Shown here in pieces: positions 43,113 to 51,913 of a stretch of DNA of 64,000 nt. Within the stretch, counting starts at the first letter, position 1; each line of letters starts with the position of its first letter. The notes beneath the pieces are model-generated. The model was given only the letters and a program-made list of their open reading frames with translations. It had not been told where the DNA came from and did no database searches. Made by a program: the position numbers and the translations under genes. This stretch comes from Cyclobacteriaceae bacterium (GTDB lineage Bacteria; Bacteroidota; Bacteroidia; Cytophagales; Cyclobacteriaceae), in contig JAHBUE010000001.1 in NCBI GenBank assembly GCA_019638235.1, forward strand, positions 2,032,492 to 2,096,491. The letters are read 5' to 3'.

Positions 43113-46100
43113 ATGATAATTCGTAGCGTATTTCTTCTGGTTTTCACCTGTTGTGTATTGCCTGTATGGGCACAGAGCCCTGCCTTGAAATTTATTGAGA
43201 ATAAAAATCAATGGTCGGGTAATGTTGATTTTGCTGCACGTACTCCCGGTGGCAAAGTAACATTTTCGCCTGGTCAGTTCTCAGTTTACCTGTTTGAGGA
43301 ATCCGGTCACGAACATGGAAACGACCATGCGCACGGTAGTATTGACGAGGCAGTGGGCAAGGAAGTAATTCACGAAGAAACTAATGCGCATCTTGTGCGT
43401 ATTAACTTCCCCGGAGCAAACACGTCTTCAAAACCAATCGGTTCAATAAAGGCAAACGAATACTATAATTTCTTTATTGGTAACGACCGCTTGAAATGGG
43501 CATCGCGCGCAAGCGCATATTATAATATAGTGTACCCCGATATTTATGAAGGCATTGATTTACGGGTAAGCTCGGTTGATAAAAATCTTAAATATGATTT
43601 TATAGTTAAACCCGATGCGTATGCAGATGCCGTGCGTATTGAAATTGAAGGCGCGGATAATTTGTATTTAGATAACGGTAATTTATTCATCGAAACGTCA
43701 GTCGGGCACTTGATTGAGAAGAAACCGTTTACCTACCAGGTAATTGAAGGTGTGATGTGCGAAGTGAAAAGCCATTATGTATTGGAAAATAATCGTATTC
43801 GTTTTTTCTTTCCGGAAGGATACGATGCCTGTTACGAATTAGTAATCGACCCGCTCCTGATATTTTCAACGTATTCCGGTTCCACTGCCGATAACTGGGG
43901 CAGCACCGCTACACCCGGTGAAGGCGGAACGCTCTATTCGGCAGGAATAATGCGTGGTGCATTGGGTGGCACGTTTCCGGCAACACCGGGCGCTTTTCAA
44001 ACCACGTATGGCGGTGGTTACGATGTAGCCATCCTCAAATACGATTCAACCGGTAGTCAATTGTTATATGCCAGTCATTTGGGTGGTTCAAGTAACGACA
44101 CACCGCATAGCTTGGTAATGGATTATAATGGCGATCTTATCGTGTTGGGCACAACAAGCTCGCTTGATTTTCCTGTAACACAAAACGCATTCAGTCAAAC
44201 TTTTTCGGGTGGCCCGTTCACCTCATCAAATGTAATTGAAGCTTATCCAAACGGGTCAGATATTTTTGTTTCGCGCATCAGCGCTTCGGGCGATGAGTTG
44301 AAAGCCTCTACGTTTCTCGGAGGGTCGGGCAATGACGGTATTAATCCAATATCAGGGCCGCTTACGCGCAACTATGGCGATGAAATGCGTGGCGATATTA
44401 TCACTGACTCGCTTGGTTATGTGTATATCAGCTCGGTTACTTCTTCTGCCGATTTCCCCGCGCTTAGCAGTTTTAGTACAACCTATCGTGGTGGTGCTAC
44501 CGATGCCGTGTTGGTTAAACTTGACCCGTTGCTGGAGAATATAGCCTGGTCGGCATTTTTGGGTGGAAGTGGTGTTGACGCTTCGCACACATTGAAGATT
44601 GACAGCCTGAAATCCGTTTACATTGCCGGGGGTACAACAAGTTCAAATTTTTCTGTTACGGACAACACCTATCAACCGGCACTGGTTGGCGGTGCCGATG
44701 GCTGGATTGCCCGCATTGCCCCGAATGGCGACTCCATTATGGCGGCAACCTTTACAGGAACAACCAATTTCGACCAGGTTTACTTTATCGACCTCGACCG
44801 CAATGGTGCGGTATATGTTTACGGACAAACCAATGGAAGTTTTCCGGTAACAGCAGGTGTTTACAGCAACCCTAACAGTGGCCAGTTTGTACAAAAATTT
44901 TCTGGCGATTTGAAAACGCTGGAGTTTTCAACCGTATTCGGGTCGGGTATTGGTATCCCGAATATTTCGCCTACGGCCTTTTTGGTAAACGATTGTAACA
45001 ACCTGTATATGTCGGGCTGGGGTGGTGTGATAAACCAGGGATTTAATTTCTGGAATGGCAGCACTACTTCCGGTATGCCGGTAACAAACGATGCCTTGCA
45101 GCAAACAACCAGCGGCTCTGATTTTTATTTTATCGTGCTCACTGCCGATGCAAGTGAATTGCTGTACGCAACATTTCTGGGCGGAACGCAATCGCGCACG
45201 CATGTTGATGGCGGAACCAGCCGCTTTGATAAGAGTGGTATAGTTTATCATGCGGTATGTTCCGGGTGTGCGGCCGCGAACCCAACCAATGGGCCAACGT
45301 CAGATTTTCCCACTACGCCCGGTGCCTGGTCGCGCACAAATAACAGTGCTAATTGCAATAATGCCGCATTCAAATTCGATTTGTCTTCGCTACGCGCACG
45401 GCTCCAAACCAACTCTGTTGCGTTTGATGCTCCCGGACTTGATGAACTTTGCTTTCCCGATTCCATCCGCTTTCAGAATTTTAGTACAGGTGGCGAGTTT
45501 TATGAATGGGATTTAGGTGACGGAACCAAACTTACGAAACCAGACACTACATCGTTTGTTCATCAGTACCAGGACGAAGGTGTATATATTGTTAAGCTAA
45601 AGGCAATTGATTTGAATACGTGTATTGGTGTTGATTCGGTTTTCAAAACCATTCGGGTGTTCCGGAATTTATTAAATGTACAGGATGATGATGAAATTTG
45701 TTTCGGCACTACTTACACGTTGACAGGAACCGGTGGAACCACTTACGAATGGAGCACGGAAGAAGGGCCGCTTGCCTCACCGGTTATAAAACCAGAAGAA
45801 AGTACAACCTATTTTGTATCGGTAACAGATGCCAACGGATGTAAACTGAAAGATACCGTAAACATTGAAGTGATTCCGTTTATTGATGTTAAATGGGAGT
45901 ACGAATTTATTACCGATTGCATTACCCGGCCGGAAGTGTTTGTGCGAAACCTTACCGAAGTAAATGCTGATGAACAGTTTCTGTTTGATTTTGGCGATGG
46001 CGTTACTACCGACCTGACCGAAGTAAAGCACACGTACCAACAAGATGGTACATTTACCATGCGGTTAACTGGTGTAAAGGAGTTTTGTGTGTATGAGAAA

Positions 46101-46406
46101 CAGGTTACGCTTCCTATCTATTCCATGATTATTCCCAATGTCATCACACCCGAAATAAAGGATGGCCGCAATGATGTATTCACTATACAATATGGCAACA
46201 CGGAAACCTACCCCGGCCAAACCCCAGCCGATGTTGGTTTAAAAGTATCGCTCAATGTGTACAACCGGTGGGGTAAGAAGGTTTTTGAGTCATCAGATTA
46301 CCAATATAATTGGGCTGCCAAAGACCTCGATGCAGGTGTTTACTATTATACCATAAGCATTGGCGACCAGGCAGTGTGCAAAAGCTGGCTGCATGTGGTG
46401 AAATGA
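43113..46406 (+). CDS. DUF7948/SBBP-repeat protein with PKD domains and T9SS type B sorting domain
   Basis: About 1097 residues from the ATG giving MIIRSVFLLVFTCCVLPVWAQ (Sec signal); a TTG ten codons earlier is less likely. Order: DUF7948 domain (about 22-260, FIENKNQWSGNVDFAA, YDFIVKPDA); SBBP/beta-propeller repeats (about 270-760, repeated DAxLxKxD/FLGGSGxD units); a PKD domain (YEWDLGDGTKL); an Ig-like segment; a second PKD (FLFDFGDGVTTDLTEVKHTY); and the gliding-motility-type C-terminus (IIPNVITPEIKDGRNDVFTI to the end). A His-rich patch GHEHGNDHAHG is near residue 65. It is secreted and displayed at the surface by the type IX system; role probably adhesion. Confidence 0.9.
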   Translation: MIIRSVFLLVFTCCVLPVWAQSPALKFIENKNQWSGNVDFAARTPGGKVTFSPGQFSVYLFEESGHEHGNDHAHGSIDEAVGKEVIHEETNAHLVRINFPGANTSSKPIGSIKANEYYNFFIGNDRLKWASRASAYYNIVYPDIYEGIDLRVSSVDKNLKYDFIVKPDAYADAVRIEIEGADNLYLDNGNLFIETSVGHLIEKKPFTYQVIEGVMCEVKSHYVLENNRIRFFFPEGYDACYELVIDPLLIFSTYSGSTADNWGSTATPGEGGTLYSAGIMRGALGGTFPATPGAFQTTYGGGYDVAILKYDSTGSQLLYASHLGGSSNDTPHSLVMDYNGDLIVLGTTSSLDFPVTQNAFSQTFSGGPFTSSNVIEAYPNGSDIFVSRISASGDELKASTFLGGSGNDGINPISGPLTRNYGDEMRGDIITDSLGYVYISSVTSSADFPALSSFSTTYRGGATDAVLVKLDPLLENIAWSAFLGGSGVDASHTLKIDSLKSVYIAGGTTSSNFSVTDNTYQPALVGGADGWIARIAPNGDSIMAATFTGTTNFDQVYFIDLDRNGAVYVYGQTNGSFPVTAGVYSNPNSGQFVQKFSGDLKTLEFSTVFGSGIGIPNISPTAFLVNDCNNLYMSGWGGVINQGFNFWNGSTTSGMPVTNDALQQTTSGSDFYFIVLTADASELLYATFLGGTQSRTHVDGGTSRFDKSGIVYHAVCSGCAAANPTNGPTSDFPTTPGAWSRTNNSANCNNAAFKFDLSSLRARLQTNSVAFDAPGLDELCFPDSIRFQNFSTGGEFYEWDLGDGTKLTKPDTTSFVHQYQDEGVYIVKLKAIDLNTCIGVDSVFKTIRVFRNLLNVQDDDEICFGTTYTLTGTGGTTYEWSTEEGPLASPVIKPEESTTYFVSVTDANGCKLKDTVNIEVIPFIDVKWEYEFITDCITRPEVFVRNLTEVNADEQFLFDFGDGVTTDLTEVKHTYQQDGTFTMRLTGVKEFCVYEKQVTLPIYSMIIPNVITPEIKDGRNDVFTIQYGNTETYPGQTPADVGLKVSLNVYNRWGKKVFESSDYQYNWAAKDLDAGVYYYTISIGDQAVCKSWLHVVK

Positions 46407-46592
46407 TGGCCGAAGCGGAATTTGGTTGTTGGTGAGAGTATTAACGGTTTGGCGTTCGGGCGGGAATTTTATCGCTAATGTTTTAATCACATGTTTGTTA
46501 ATAATCCATTCGTTTAAATTTATATTTTTGCCCGCATTATGCTTATAAATTGTTGTGGGTTGTCATTATTCAAGTTCTTTCCTTTGTTAAAT

Positions 46593-47213
46593 TTAAGCCA
46601 GTATTGATATTATCCACACTATATAAAACCACACAAACCCCATCCAACTGATTTTATGTATTCTTTTCAATGTAATCCAGTCATATACAAACAGAGAAAT
46701 AAACAGTCCATTCCAAACAATAGCGATAAATGCTTCGACATTTTCAATATGTAAATTTTCTGTAACCCTGCTCAATATGGGTTCGAGAATCAACAGAGAA
46801 GCCATATAAATAAACCGTTTGTGTTTGATTGCGTTTTGTCTATATAAATATCCGAGTACTACTAAAACGGCAAAACTTAGCATAAAAAAGCGATTGGCTT
46901 TTACAAAATATGGCATAGCACCCCAGTCTTTATACACGGCAATAAATACATACACTGTACTTAGAAAAACTCCAAAGGCTACTATCGTACCTGCAATTCC
47001 CCATTTCATATGGGTCTTGTAATCTCCTTTTCGAATAAAATTGGTTTGGACGACAAATATTATGAACCAAGCAAACATTAACAGTCCGTGGATTATGAAC
47101 TTTGGGTCGCTGTTGCTTTCTTGTTCTACGTCAGTAATTAAATTGTCGGAAAAAGCGATTAACGACAGAATAAGTAACAATATGCTGGTAATTTGGAAAT
47201 AATGCTTTCTCAT
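46593..47213 (-). CDS. Multi-pass membrane protein of unknown function
   Basis: 206 residues with about six hydrophobic segments (SILLLILSLIAF, FIIHGLLMFAWFIIFVVQ, WGIAGTIVAFGVFLSTVYVF, FMLSFAVLVVLGYLY, MASLLILEPIL, GFVWFYIVWIISIL). His residues in KFIIHGLLM and YKTHMKWG sit near membrane faces, as in small heme-binding or DUF2306-like membrane proteins, but this is not enough for a family call. It is flanked by non-coding gaps and transcribed alone, with convergent and tandem neighbours of unrelated kind. Confidence 0.7.
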   Translation of the reverse strand: MRKHYFQITSILLLILSLIAFSDNLITDVEQESNSDPKFIIHGLLMFAWFIIFVVQTNFIRKGDYKTHMKWGIAGTIVAFGVFLSTVYVFIAVYKDWGAMPYFVKANRFFMLSFAVLVVLGYLYRQNAIKHKRFIYMASLLILEPILSRVTENLHIENVEAFIAIVWNGLFISLFVYDWITLKRIHKISWMGFVWFYIVWIISILA

Positions 47214-47278
47214 TCCAATTTTTGCCTATTGATAATTTGGTTGCGCGTTCTTTATGGTTGCCACTAACTCATTTATCC

Positions 47279-47794
47279 CTAAAAATCATCCGCAATATCA
47301 TCAATCTTCTTGCGCTTGTCTTCTTCCATCATTTTCCTTACCGGGTAGGAGGAGTATAAGAGCTGGAGTGATTTCTTTTTCGCTTTGCTGAATTTAAGGG
47401 AGAGGTTTTTTCCCAGCCAGGTGTAGGTTTCATCGCGCACGTCATACTTTGCCTGGCCCAGGGCGCTCTCCATGCCCTTCATCAGGCGTGTGTCCTGTGC
47501 GGTGTTTACTTTGATTTCATAAATGAAGTCTTTGTATGTTTTTACTTCAATTTTATTTACGACTACCTCACCAATGGTGGCATTTTCAGGGTCGATAACC
47601 TCATACAGTTTGGCAGGGTATTGCCCTTTTTCTTTGATGTCCTTTTTGAAAACAGCACCCGCAACCGAGTCGATGTGCATTTCCATTTTAATGTTCTTAA
47701 AGCCGTTGCGTTTATCTAATTCGGTCAGGTCGTGTTGGGCAAAAACCGTAGTGGATAATAGACAGGAAAAAAATACAAGTGCGGGTAACTTCAT
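47279..47794 (-). CDS. Secreted protein of unknown function
   Basis: 171 residues with a Sec signal (MKLPALVFFSCLLSTTVFAQ) and a charged soluble domain (GFKNIKMEMHIDSVAGAVF, KIEVKTYKDFIYEIKVNT, LSLKFSKAKKKSLQLLYSS). No catalytic pattern is visible. Its start overlaps the end of the DUF2911 gene by 4 bp, so the two are translated from one transcript and may act together in the periplasm. Confidence 0.75.
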   Translation of the reverse strand: MKLPALVFFSCLLSTTVFAQHDLTELDKRNGFKNIKMEMHIDSVAGAVFKKDIKEKGQYPAKLYEVIDPENATIGEVVVNKIEVKTYKDFIYEIKVNTAQDTRLMKGMESALGQAKYDVRDETYTWLGKNLSLKFSKAKKKSLQLLYSSYPVRKMMEEDKRKKIDDIADDF

Positions 47795-48327
47795 AATTTG
47801 GGTTCTATAAACTGAATAGGGATTACGATTTTGGTTTTATCCCAAACAAGCAGCAGGTCGGCCACATTGTTTCGGTGGTCGAGGGTAATGGTAAAGGCCT
47901 CGTAGGCTACTGTGTTTTCAGTAACGGGTATATCAAAGCGCACCAGGTCTAATTTAGGATTATAATTATACGAACCCCACAAGCCGTTTTCCTTGTTTAT
48001 GATAATCGTCCATTTTTCGGGGGTTGGAATTGTAAAAAGCGAGTACGTGCCTGCCGGAACGAGGTTCCCCCCGATATAGGCGTCCTTTGTTATCGTAAAT
48101 TCGGTAGCTTCATTTGCCCCGGTTCGCCACACCTCGTTAAAGGGCACTAACTTGCCAAATACTTCGCGGCCACGCTTGTGCGGCTGACTGTAAGTAAGTT
48201 TCAGGTAGGTGTCTTTATAGCGTACCGTAACTATTGCGGTGGGGCTTGGCCTGGGCTTTACGGCCTGTTGCGCTTCGGCCACTCCGGCAGAAGCGAGGAG
48301 AACAAAAAGAATTAAAAACCGATACAT
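47791..48327 (-). CDS. DUF2911-domain exported protein
   Basis: About 178 residues from the ATG giving MYRFLILFVLLASAGVAEAQ, a Sec signal. The DUF2911 pattern is clear: PSPTAIVTVRYKDTYLKLTYSQPHKRGREVFG, VWRTGANEATEFTITKD and VPAGTYSLFTIP. The family is common in Bacteroidota, is periplasmic or surface-associated, and has no established biochemical role that I can state. It overlaps the following secreted-protein gene by 4 bp and is divergent from the dCMP deaminase gene. Confidence 0.88.
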   Translation of the reverse strand: MYRFLILFVLLASAGVAEAQQAVKPRPSPTAIVTVRYKDTYLKLTYSQPHKRGREVFGKLVPFNEVWRTGANEATEFTITKDAYIGGNLVPAGTYSLFTIPTPEKWTIIINKENGLWGSYNYNPKLDLVRFDIPVTENTVAYEAFTITLDHRNNVADLLLVWDKTKIVIPIQFIEPKL

Positions 48328-48408
48328 TGCTTGAACCATTCTACACTATTAACTTGGCGAATATATACAGGTTGGCACTGAATTGTAAATTTTAATGTAA
48401 AACTCCGC

Positions 48409-48891
48409 ATGACACGCCCGGCTTTTGACGATATTTTTATGGAACTGGCAGTAAATCTTGCCAGGCGGTCGCATTGTATTAAGCGCCATGTTGGCGCTGT
48501 GCTCACCAAAGATACCCGCATTATATCCATCGGTTATAACGGCCCGCCTTCGGGTACGCACAATTGTGATGAGGAGTGGCCCGATGCCGGTTGCCCCCGC
48601 GACTCAAAGGGTGGCTGTTCGTTGGCTATCCATGCGGAACAAAATGCTATTCTTTATGCAGTTAAAAACAAGACTTCGGTAGAAGACTCAACCCTGTATG
48701 TTACCCTCTCGCCATGCTTAGCCTGCGCCCGCATTATTTATTCTATGGGGATTTCGCGCGTTATTTACCTCAATTCCTATGCTGAACACAAAGGCCTTGA
48801 TTCTGATGAAGGGGTTGATTTCTTAGTACGGTTTGGCGTAAAGGCAGAGAAATACTCCGGTCAGTTAGCCAATATAACGCACATGATTTAG
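48409..48891 (+). CDS. dCMP deaminase-family zinc deaminase (ComEB-like)
   Basis: The 160-residue cytidine/deoxycytidylate deaminase fold has the zinc site and catalytic Glu in IHAEQNAIL and the Cys pair in SPCLACARIIY. An extra Cys/His-rich stretch (HNCDEEWPDAGCPRDSKGGC) is typical of dCMP deaminases. It converts dCMP to dUMP for thymidylate synthesis. The gene stands alone, divergent from the DUF2911 gene, and ends 2 bp before the convergent neighbour's stop. Confidence 0.92.
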   Translation: MTRPAFDDIFMELAVNLARRSHCIKRHVGAVLTKDTRIISIGYNGPPSGTHNCDEEWPDAGCPRDSKGGCSLAIHAEQNAILYAVKNKTSVEDSTLYVTLSPCLACARIIYSMGISRVIYLNSYAEHKGLDSDEGVDFLVRFGVKAEKYSGQLANITHMI

Positions 48892-48893
48892 AG

Positions 48894-49208
48894 CTACTTC
48901 AGGGCTTTCTCCAGGTCGCTGATAAGTTTTGCAGGAACAGCTTTCGGGCTTTTTTTCTTTAATGCCTTGAGCAGGGCAAGGGCTTCCGTGCCTTTCTGAA
49001 TCAAACCAACCGGATTTTTATCGTAGCGATAACTGCCCAGGCACCATGCAATGTCGGCTTGGAGTTGGGGTTCGGCATTAAGCGCTTGTAGTTTTTCAAG
49101 AACCTGTTCGCTGATTTTGTCAATAGAAACAGGTGCGGCTTTTGATGTGCTGCGCGGAGCGGCAACTTTTTTTGCGGGCGCTGATTTCTTTTCAGTTGTT
49201 TTAGCCAT
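48894..49208 (-). CDS. Small Ala/Lys-rich protein of unknown function
   Basis: 104 residues. The first 25 are Lys/Ala/Pro-rich (MAKTTEKKSAPAKKVAAPR), like histone-H1-type tails; the rest is a compact helical domain (ISEQVLEKLQALNAEPQLQADIAWCLGSYRYDKNPVGLIQKGTEALALLKAL). The basic tail suggests nucleic-acid contact, but no family is recognised. It is transcribed in the same direction as the 26-residue basic mini-gene upstream, separated from it by a strong terminator. Confidence 0.75.
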   Translation of the reverse strand: MAKTTEKKSAPAKKVAAPRSTSKAAPVSIDKISEQVLEKLQALNAEPQLQADIAWCLGSYRYDKNPVGLIQKGTEALALLKALKKKSPKAVPAKLISDLEKALK

Positions 49209-49355
49209 GATTGGTAGCTTTTTGGTTTTCAGAATCTGAATTATTTGTCAAAATTACTACCTCCCGAAAGGGTGTTGCAAGTTTGCAGGCCATTAAATTT
49301 CCGCAACCGTGTGAAAGGCAGGTTAAACGAATGAACAATCCGGCATAAAAAACGA

Positions 49356-49384
49356 AAGGGAAGTAATTCTGAATTACTTCCCTT
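49356..49384 (-). terminator. Strong Rho-independent terminator of the basic mini-gene
   Basis: AAGGGAAGTAATT and its complement form a 13-bp stem with a 3-nt loop. On the minus strand it is followed by TTTCGTTTTTT. It lies 25 bp beyond the stop codon of the 26-residue ORF and is the clearest intrinsic terminator in the window, implying that the mini-gene is an independent and probably abundant transcript. Confidence 0.85.
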
Positions 49385-49409
49385 CGCAAAGTCTTTAGGG
49401 GTTACCTAA

Positions 49410-49490
49410 TTACTTCTTCTTCTTGGCAGTTTTCTTAGCTGCCTTCTTAGCAACTTTTTTCTTAGCTGCCTTTTTCGCTTTCTTTGCCAT
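49410..49490 (-). CDS. 26-residue histone-H1-like basic peptide
   Basis: The ORF encodes only Met, Ala, Lys, Val and Thr: MAKKAKKAAKKKVAKKAAK and a TAKKKK tail, with 16 Lys. The composition and the AAKK repeats match the C-terminal tails of bacterial histone-H1-like proteins, which bind DNA or RNA non-specifically. It is far below the usual gene-finding cutoff but has an ATG, a stop and its own terminator. It could instead be the visible part of a conserved small RNA, but the repeat-preserving lysine coding makes a peptide more likely. Confidence 0.65.
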   Translation of the reverse strand: MAKKAKKAAKKKVAKKAAKKTAKKKK

Positions 49491-49629
49491 AGCGTTTTAT
49501 GTTTAAAGGTTAAAAAGTTGTGAAAAGTTATAACAAAAAATTAATCTGCAAAAATTTTTACAAAAAATTTTTGGGGGTCTGAACTTTTTAACAGTTGAAG
49601 ATTACGCAAACAGGTTCGTAACTTTTCAA

Positions 49630-50652
49630 TCAGATGATGTTGACTTCGGGTGTTAATGTGATGTCAAATCTTTCTTTAACCGAAGCGCGCACTTGCATGG
49701 CAAGCGATAAAATTTCTTCACCGGTTGCGTGTTCATAATTCACAATCACTAACGGTTGATGTTGATGAACACCTGCACCGGCCAGTCGTTTTCCTTTCCA
49801 TCCGCATTGTTCTATAAGCCACGCAGCAGGCACTTTAACTGATTGATTTTCAGAAGAATACCCAGGCATTGTTGGCCACTCGCTTTTAAGCGAAACATAG
49901 TGCTGTTGTGTAATGGTTGGGTTCTTGAAGAAGCTCCCTGCATTGCCAAGTACACGCGGGTCGGGTAATTTTTTACTGCGTATGTGTATTACTGCTTCAC
50001 TCACCGATTGAATGGTTGGTGCAGTAACATTCATCTCGCGAAGTGTGTCTTGTATGGCACCGTAACCCGTGCGCAAAAGATGATTTTTTTTGGTCAGGGT
50101 TAAAGTAACACTTGAGATAAAATTTTTTTCTTTAAGCTCCTGTTTAAAGATACTTTCGCGGTACCCGAACCGGCAACCGGCCTTGTCGAACACCTGAACC
50201 GACCCGCTTAAAAGTTCAATACCTTCTACCTTTTCTATCACTTCCTGCACCTCAACTCCATAAGCGCCTATGTTTTGCATGGGGGCTGCGCCCACTGTAC
50301 CCGGTATCAACGAAAGGTTTTCAATTCCACCCCAATTGTGTTGCACACAATGCATCACGAAGGTGTGCCACACTTCGCCTGAGGCGACTTTAAGCGTTAT
50401 GGTTTCGTCTGTTTCGTGTGATACCTGTATTCCTTTCAGGTTGTTGTGGATAACGAGGCCGTCAATATCGTGTGTGAAGAGTACGTTACTGCCTCCGCCA
50501 AGTATCAATCGCACTTCGTTTTTAAAAATATCGGCTTGTTGGAGTTCAAAGAGGTCATCAACAGCCTGAATAGAAACAAAATACCGGGCATTAGCCGGTA
50601 TACCAAAGGTATTGAAGGGTTTTAGCTGTACGTTTTCCTGAATCCGAATCAT
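49630..50652 (-). CDS. murB: UDP-N-acetylenolpyruvoylglucosamine reductase
   Basis: The 340-residue cytosolic FAD enzyme reduces UDP-GlcNAc-enolpyruvate to UDP-MurNAc in peptidoglycan synthesis. The N-terminal FNTFGIPANARYFV, the FAD-binding LILGGGSNVLFT, NLSLIPGTVGAAPMQNIGAYGVEV and RFGYRESIFK are present, as is the catalytic Ser block GNAGSFFKNPTI. It has the length of type I MurB with the extra C-terminal substrate loop (HQHQPLVIVN). It stands alone between unrelated genes. Confidence 0.96.
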   Translation of the reverse strand: MIRIQENVQLKPFNTFGIPANARYFVSIQAVDDLFELQQADIFKNEVRLILGGGSNVLFTHDIDGLVIHNNLKGIQVSHETDETITLKVASGEVWHTFVMHCVQHNWGGIENLSLIPGTVGAAPMQNIGAYGVEVQEVIEKVEGIELLSGSVQVFDKAGCRFGYRESIFKQELKEKNFISSVTLTLTKKNHLLRTGYGAIQDTLREMNVTAPTIQSVSEAVIHIRSKKLPDPRVLGNAGSFFKNPTITQQHYVSLKSEWPTMPGYSSENQSVKVPAAWLIEQCGWKGKRLAGAGVHQHQPLVIVNYEHATGEEILSLAMQVRASVKERFDITLTPEVNII

Positions 50653-50722
50653 GGCACGCGACTATCGCACGAAAGTGCATAAAAATTTTTAATGACGCGA
50701 ACCGGTGTTAAAGCTCAATGTG

Positions 50723-51913
50723 TCACTTAACCTTTTCTAAATCATCCGGATGGAGTTTAATCAGGCAGATGCGCGGAAAACGCCCGGCTACGTAGGTAGT
50801 TCCGCATACAGCCAGGCCGCCATCGTCTGTACTAATCACCTGCGCGATTTCAAACGGATTGGAAAAGCCGAGGTATTTGCTGGTTATAAAGATTCCGGTC
50901 GCTTCATCATAAAAATACAACCCGATTTGCTTCGAGCGGGTATTGCTTCCGTACACCAGCACATTTTTATTGTTGATAGTGGTACGGAGAATTTTTACAT
51001 GTGCGTCAGGCTCCAGTTCGGGTAGCGTATTACCGGCCAGGTCAACACTGGAGGATATGCCATTGGGATTTAACGTTACGTTCGGAAGTAAATAATTGTC
51101 GCCAAAGTTAAAGCGTGCAGCCGCGAACTTTGTGGCGGATAAAGGCCGCACGGCACTTAGCCCGCCATCATCCTGTATGCCCTGAACAACACCGCTGGGG
51201 TCATCCTGGTTAAAGTTGGTGAACACCAGCGAAAAAGTATAGTTATAAAACCCGTTGAAATAGTACAGTCCGCCAGGAATACGCCCGGCTTCAAACGGAT
51301 ATTGCCGGCCTGTACGGATGAAATGATTAATTAAAGGTTCCTCAACCTGTTCTCCTGCGCCTATGGAAAAGGCCTGCGATTGCGATACGGTTCCGTTGGC
51401 ATTCAACACGGCTAATACCGAGCGTTTATCTACATGATTGTAAGAAAGCAATACAAATGAATTGCCGTCAACCTGTGCGGCACACGGGTAAAATAATTCG
51501 CCATTAACAGGAGCAATGTTTACGGCCTCAAGGTTGGCATCGGTTTGCGCTAAGTGAACCTGAAGGGTAAGCGGATCCATGCAGAAAAACTGGTAGGTAT
51601 TGTTTATGAAAGCCAATTGAGCAATGGGGTTGACAAAGCCTTCCTCTACTTCAACATCCGAAACAAAATTTCCATCTTTATCCGCCTTCATCAGGTAAAT
51701 GCCTGTGAAGTTTGAATTTTCTAACCTGCGCCCACCCAATATCAGGTAGCCGCCATCTGCGGTTTGCACCATATCTATGGGGAAGTAGTTGATGCTAAAC
51801 AGGTTGTTATCGTAAATTTTGGTAAATGATTTCTGATCAAATTCCGGGTTGGTTTCTTCAAGGCACGAAGCCATCAGCATAACGCTGATACACAAAATAA
51901 AAAGTCGCTTCAT
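50723..51913 (-). CDS. Exported lipoprotein of unknown function, last gene of the DUF1800-DUF1501 operon
   Basis: 396 residues with a lipoprotein signal (MKRLFILCISVMLMASC, Cys17). The body reads as repeated propeller-like strands (MVQTADGGYLILGGRRL, STDDGGLAVCGTTYVAG), a pattern of surface beta-propellers with DGG turns, but no named family is assigned. It overlaps the beta-barrel gene by 1 bp, closing a four-gene unit. Its DGGY/DGGL turns resemble those of the T9SS-linked propeller proteins. Confidence 0.75.
   Translation of the reverse strand: MKRLFILCISVMLMASCLEETNPEFDQKSFTKIYDNNLFSINYFPIDMVQTADGGYLILGGRRLENSNFTGIYLMKADKDGNFVSDVEVEEGFVNPIAQLAFINNTYQFFCMDPLTLQVHLAQTDANLEAVNIAPVNGELFYPCAAQVDGNSFVLLSYNHVDKRSVLAVLNANGTVSQSQAFSIGAGEQVEEPLINHFIRTGRQYPFEAGRIPGGLYYFNGFYNYTFSLVFTNFNQDDPSGVVQGIQDDGGLSAVRPLSATKFAAARFNFGDNYLLPNVTLNPNGISSSVDLAGNTLPELEPDAHVKILRTTINNKNVLVYGSNTRSKQIGLYFYDEATGIFITSKYLGFSNPFEIAQVISTDDGGLAVCGTTYVAGRFPRICLIKLHPDDLEKVK

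Noticed and set aside
46494..46530. TTTG and TATTTTTG resembling a Bacteroidota promoter on the plus strand.
   Set aside because: Spacing is longer than usual and no plus-strand gene follows; the next genes are on the minus strand.
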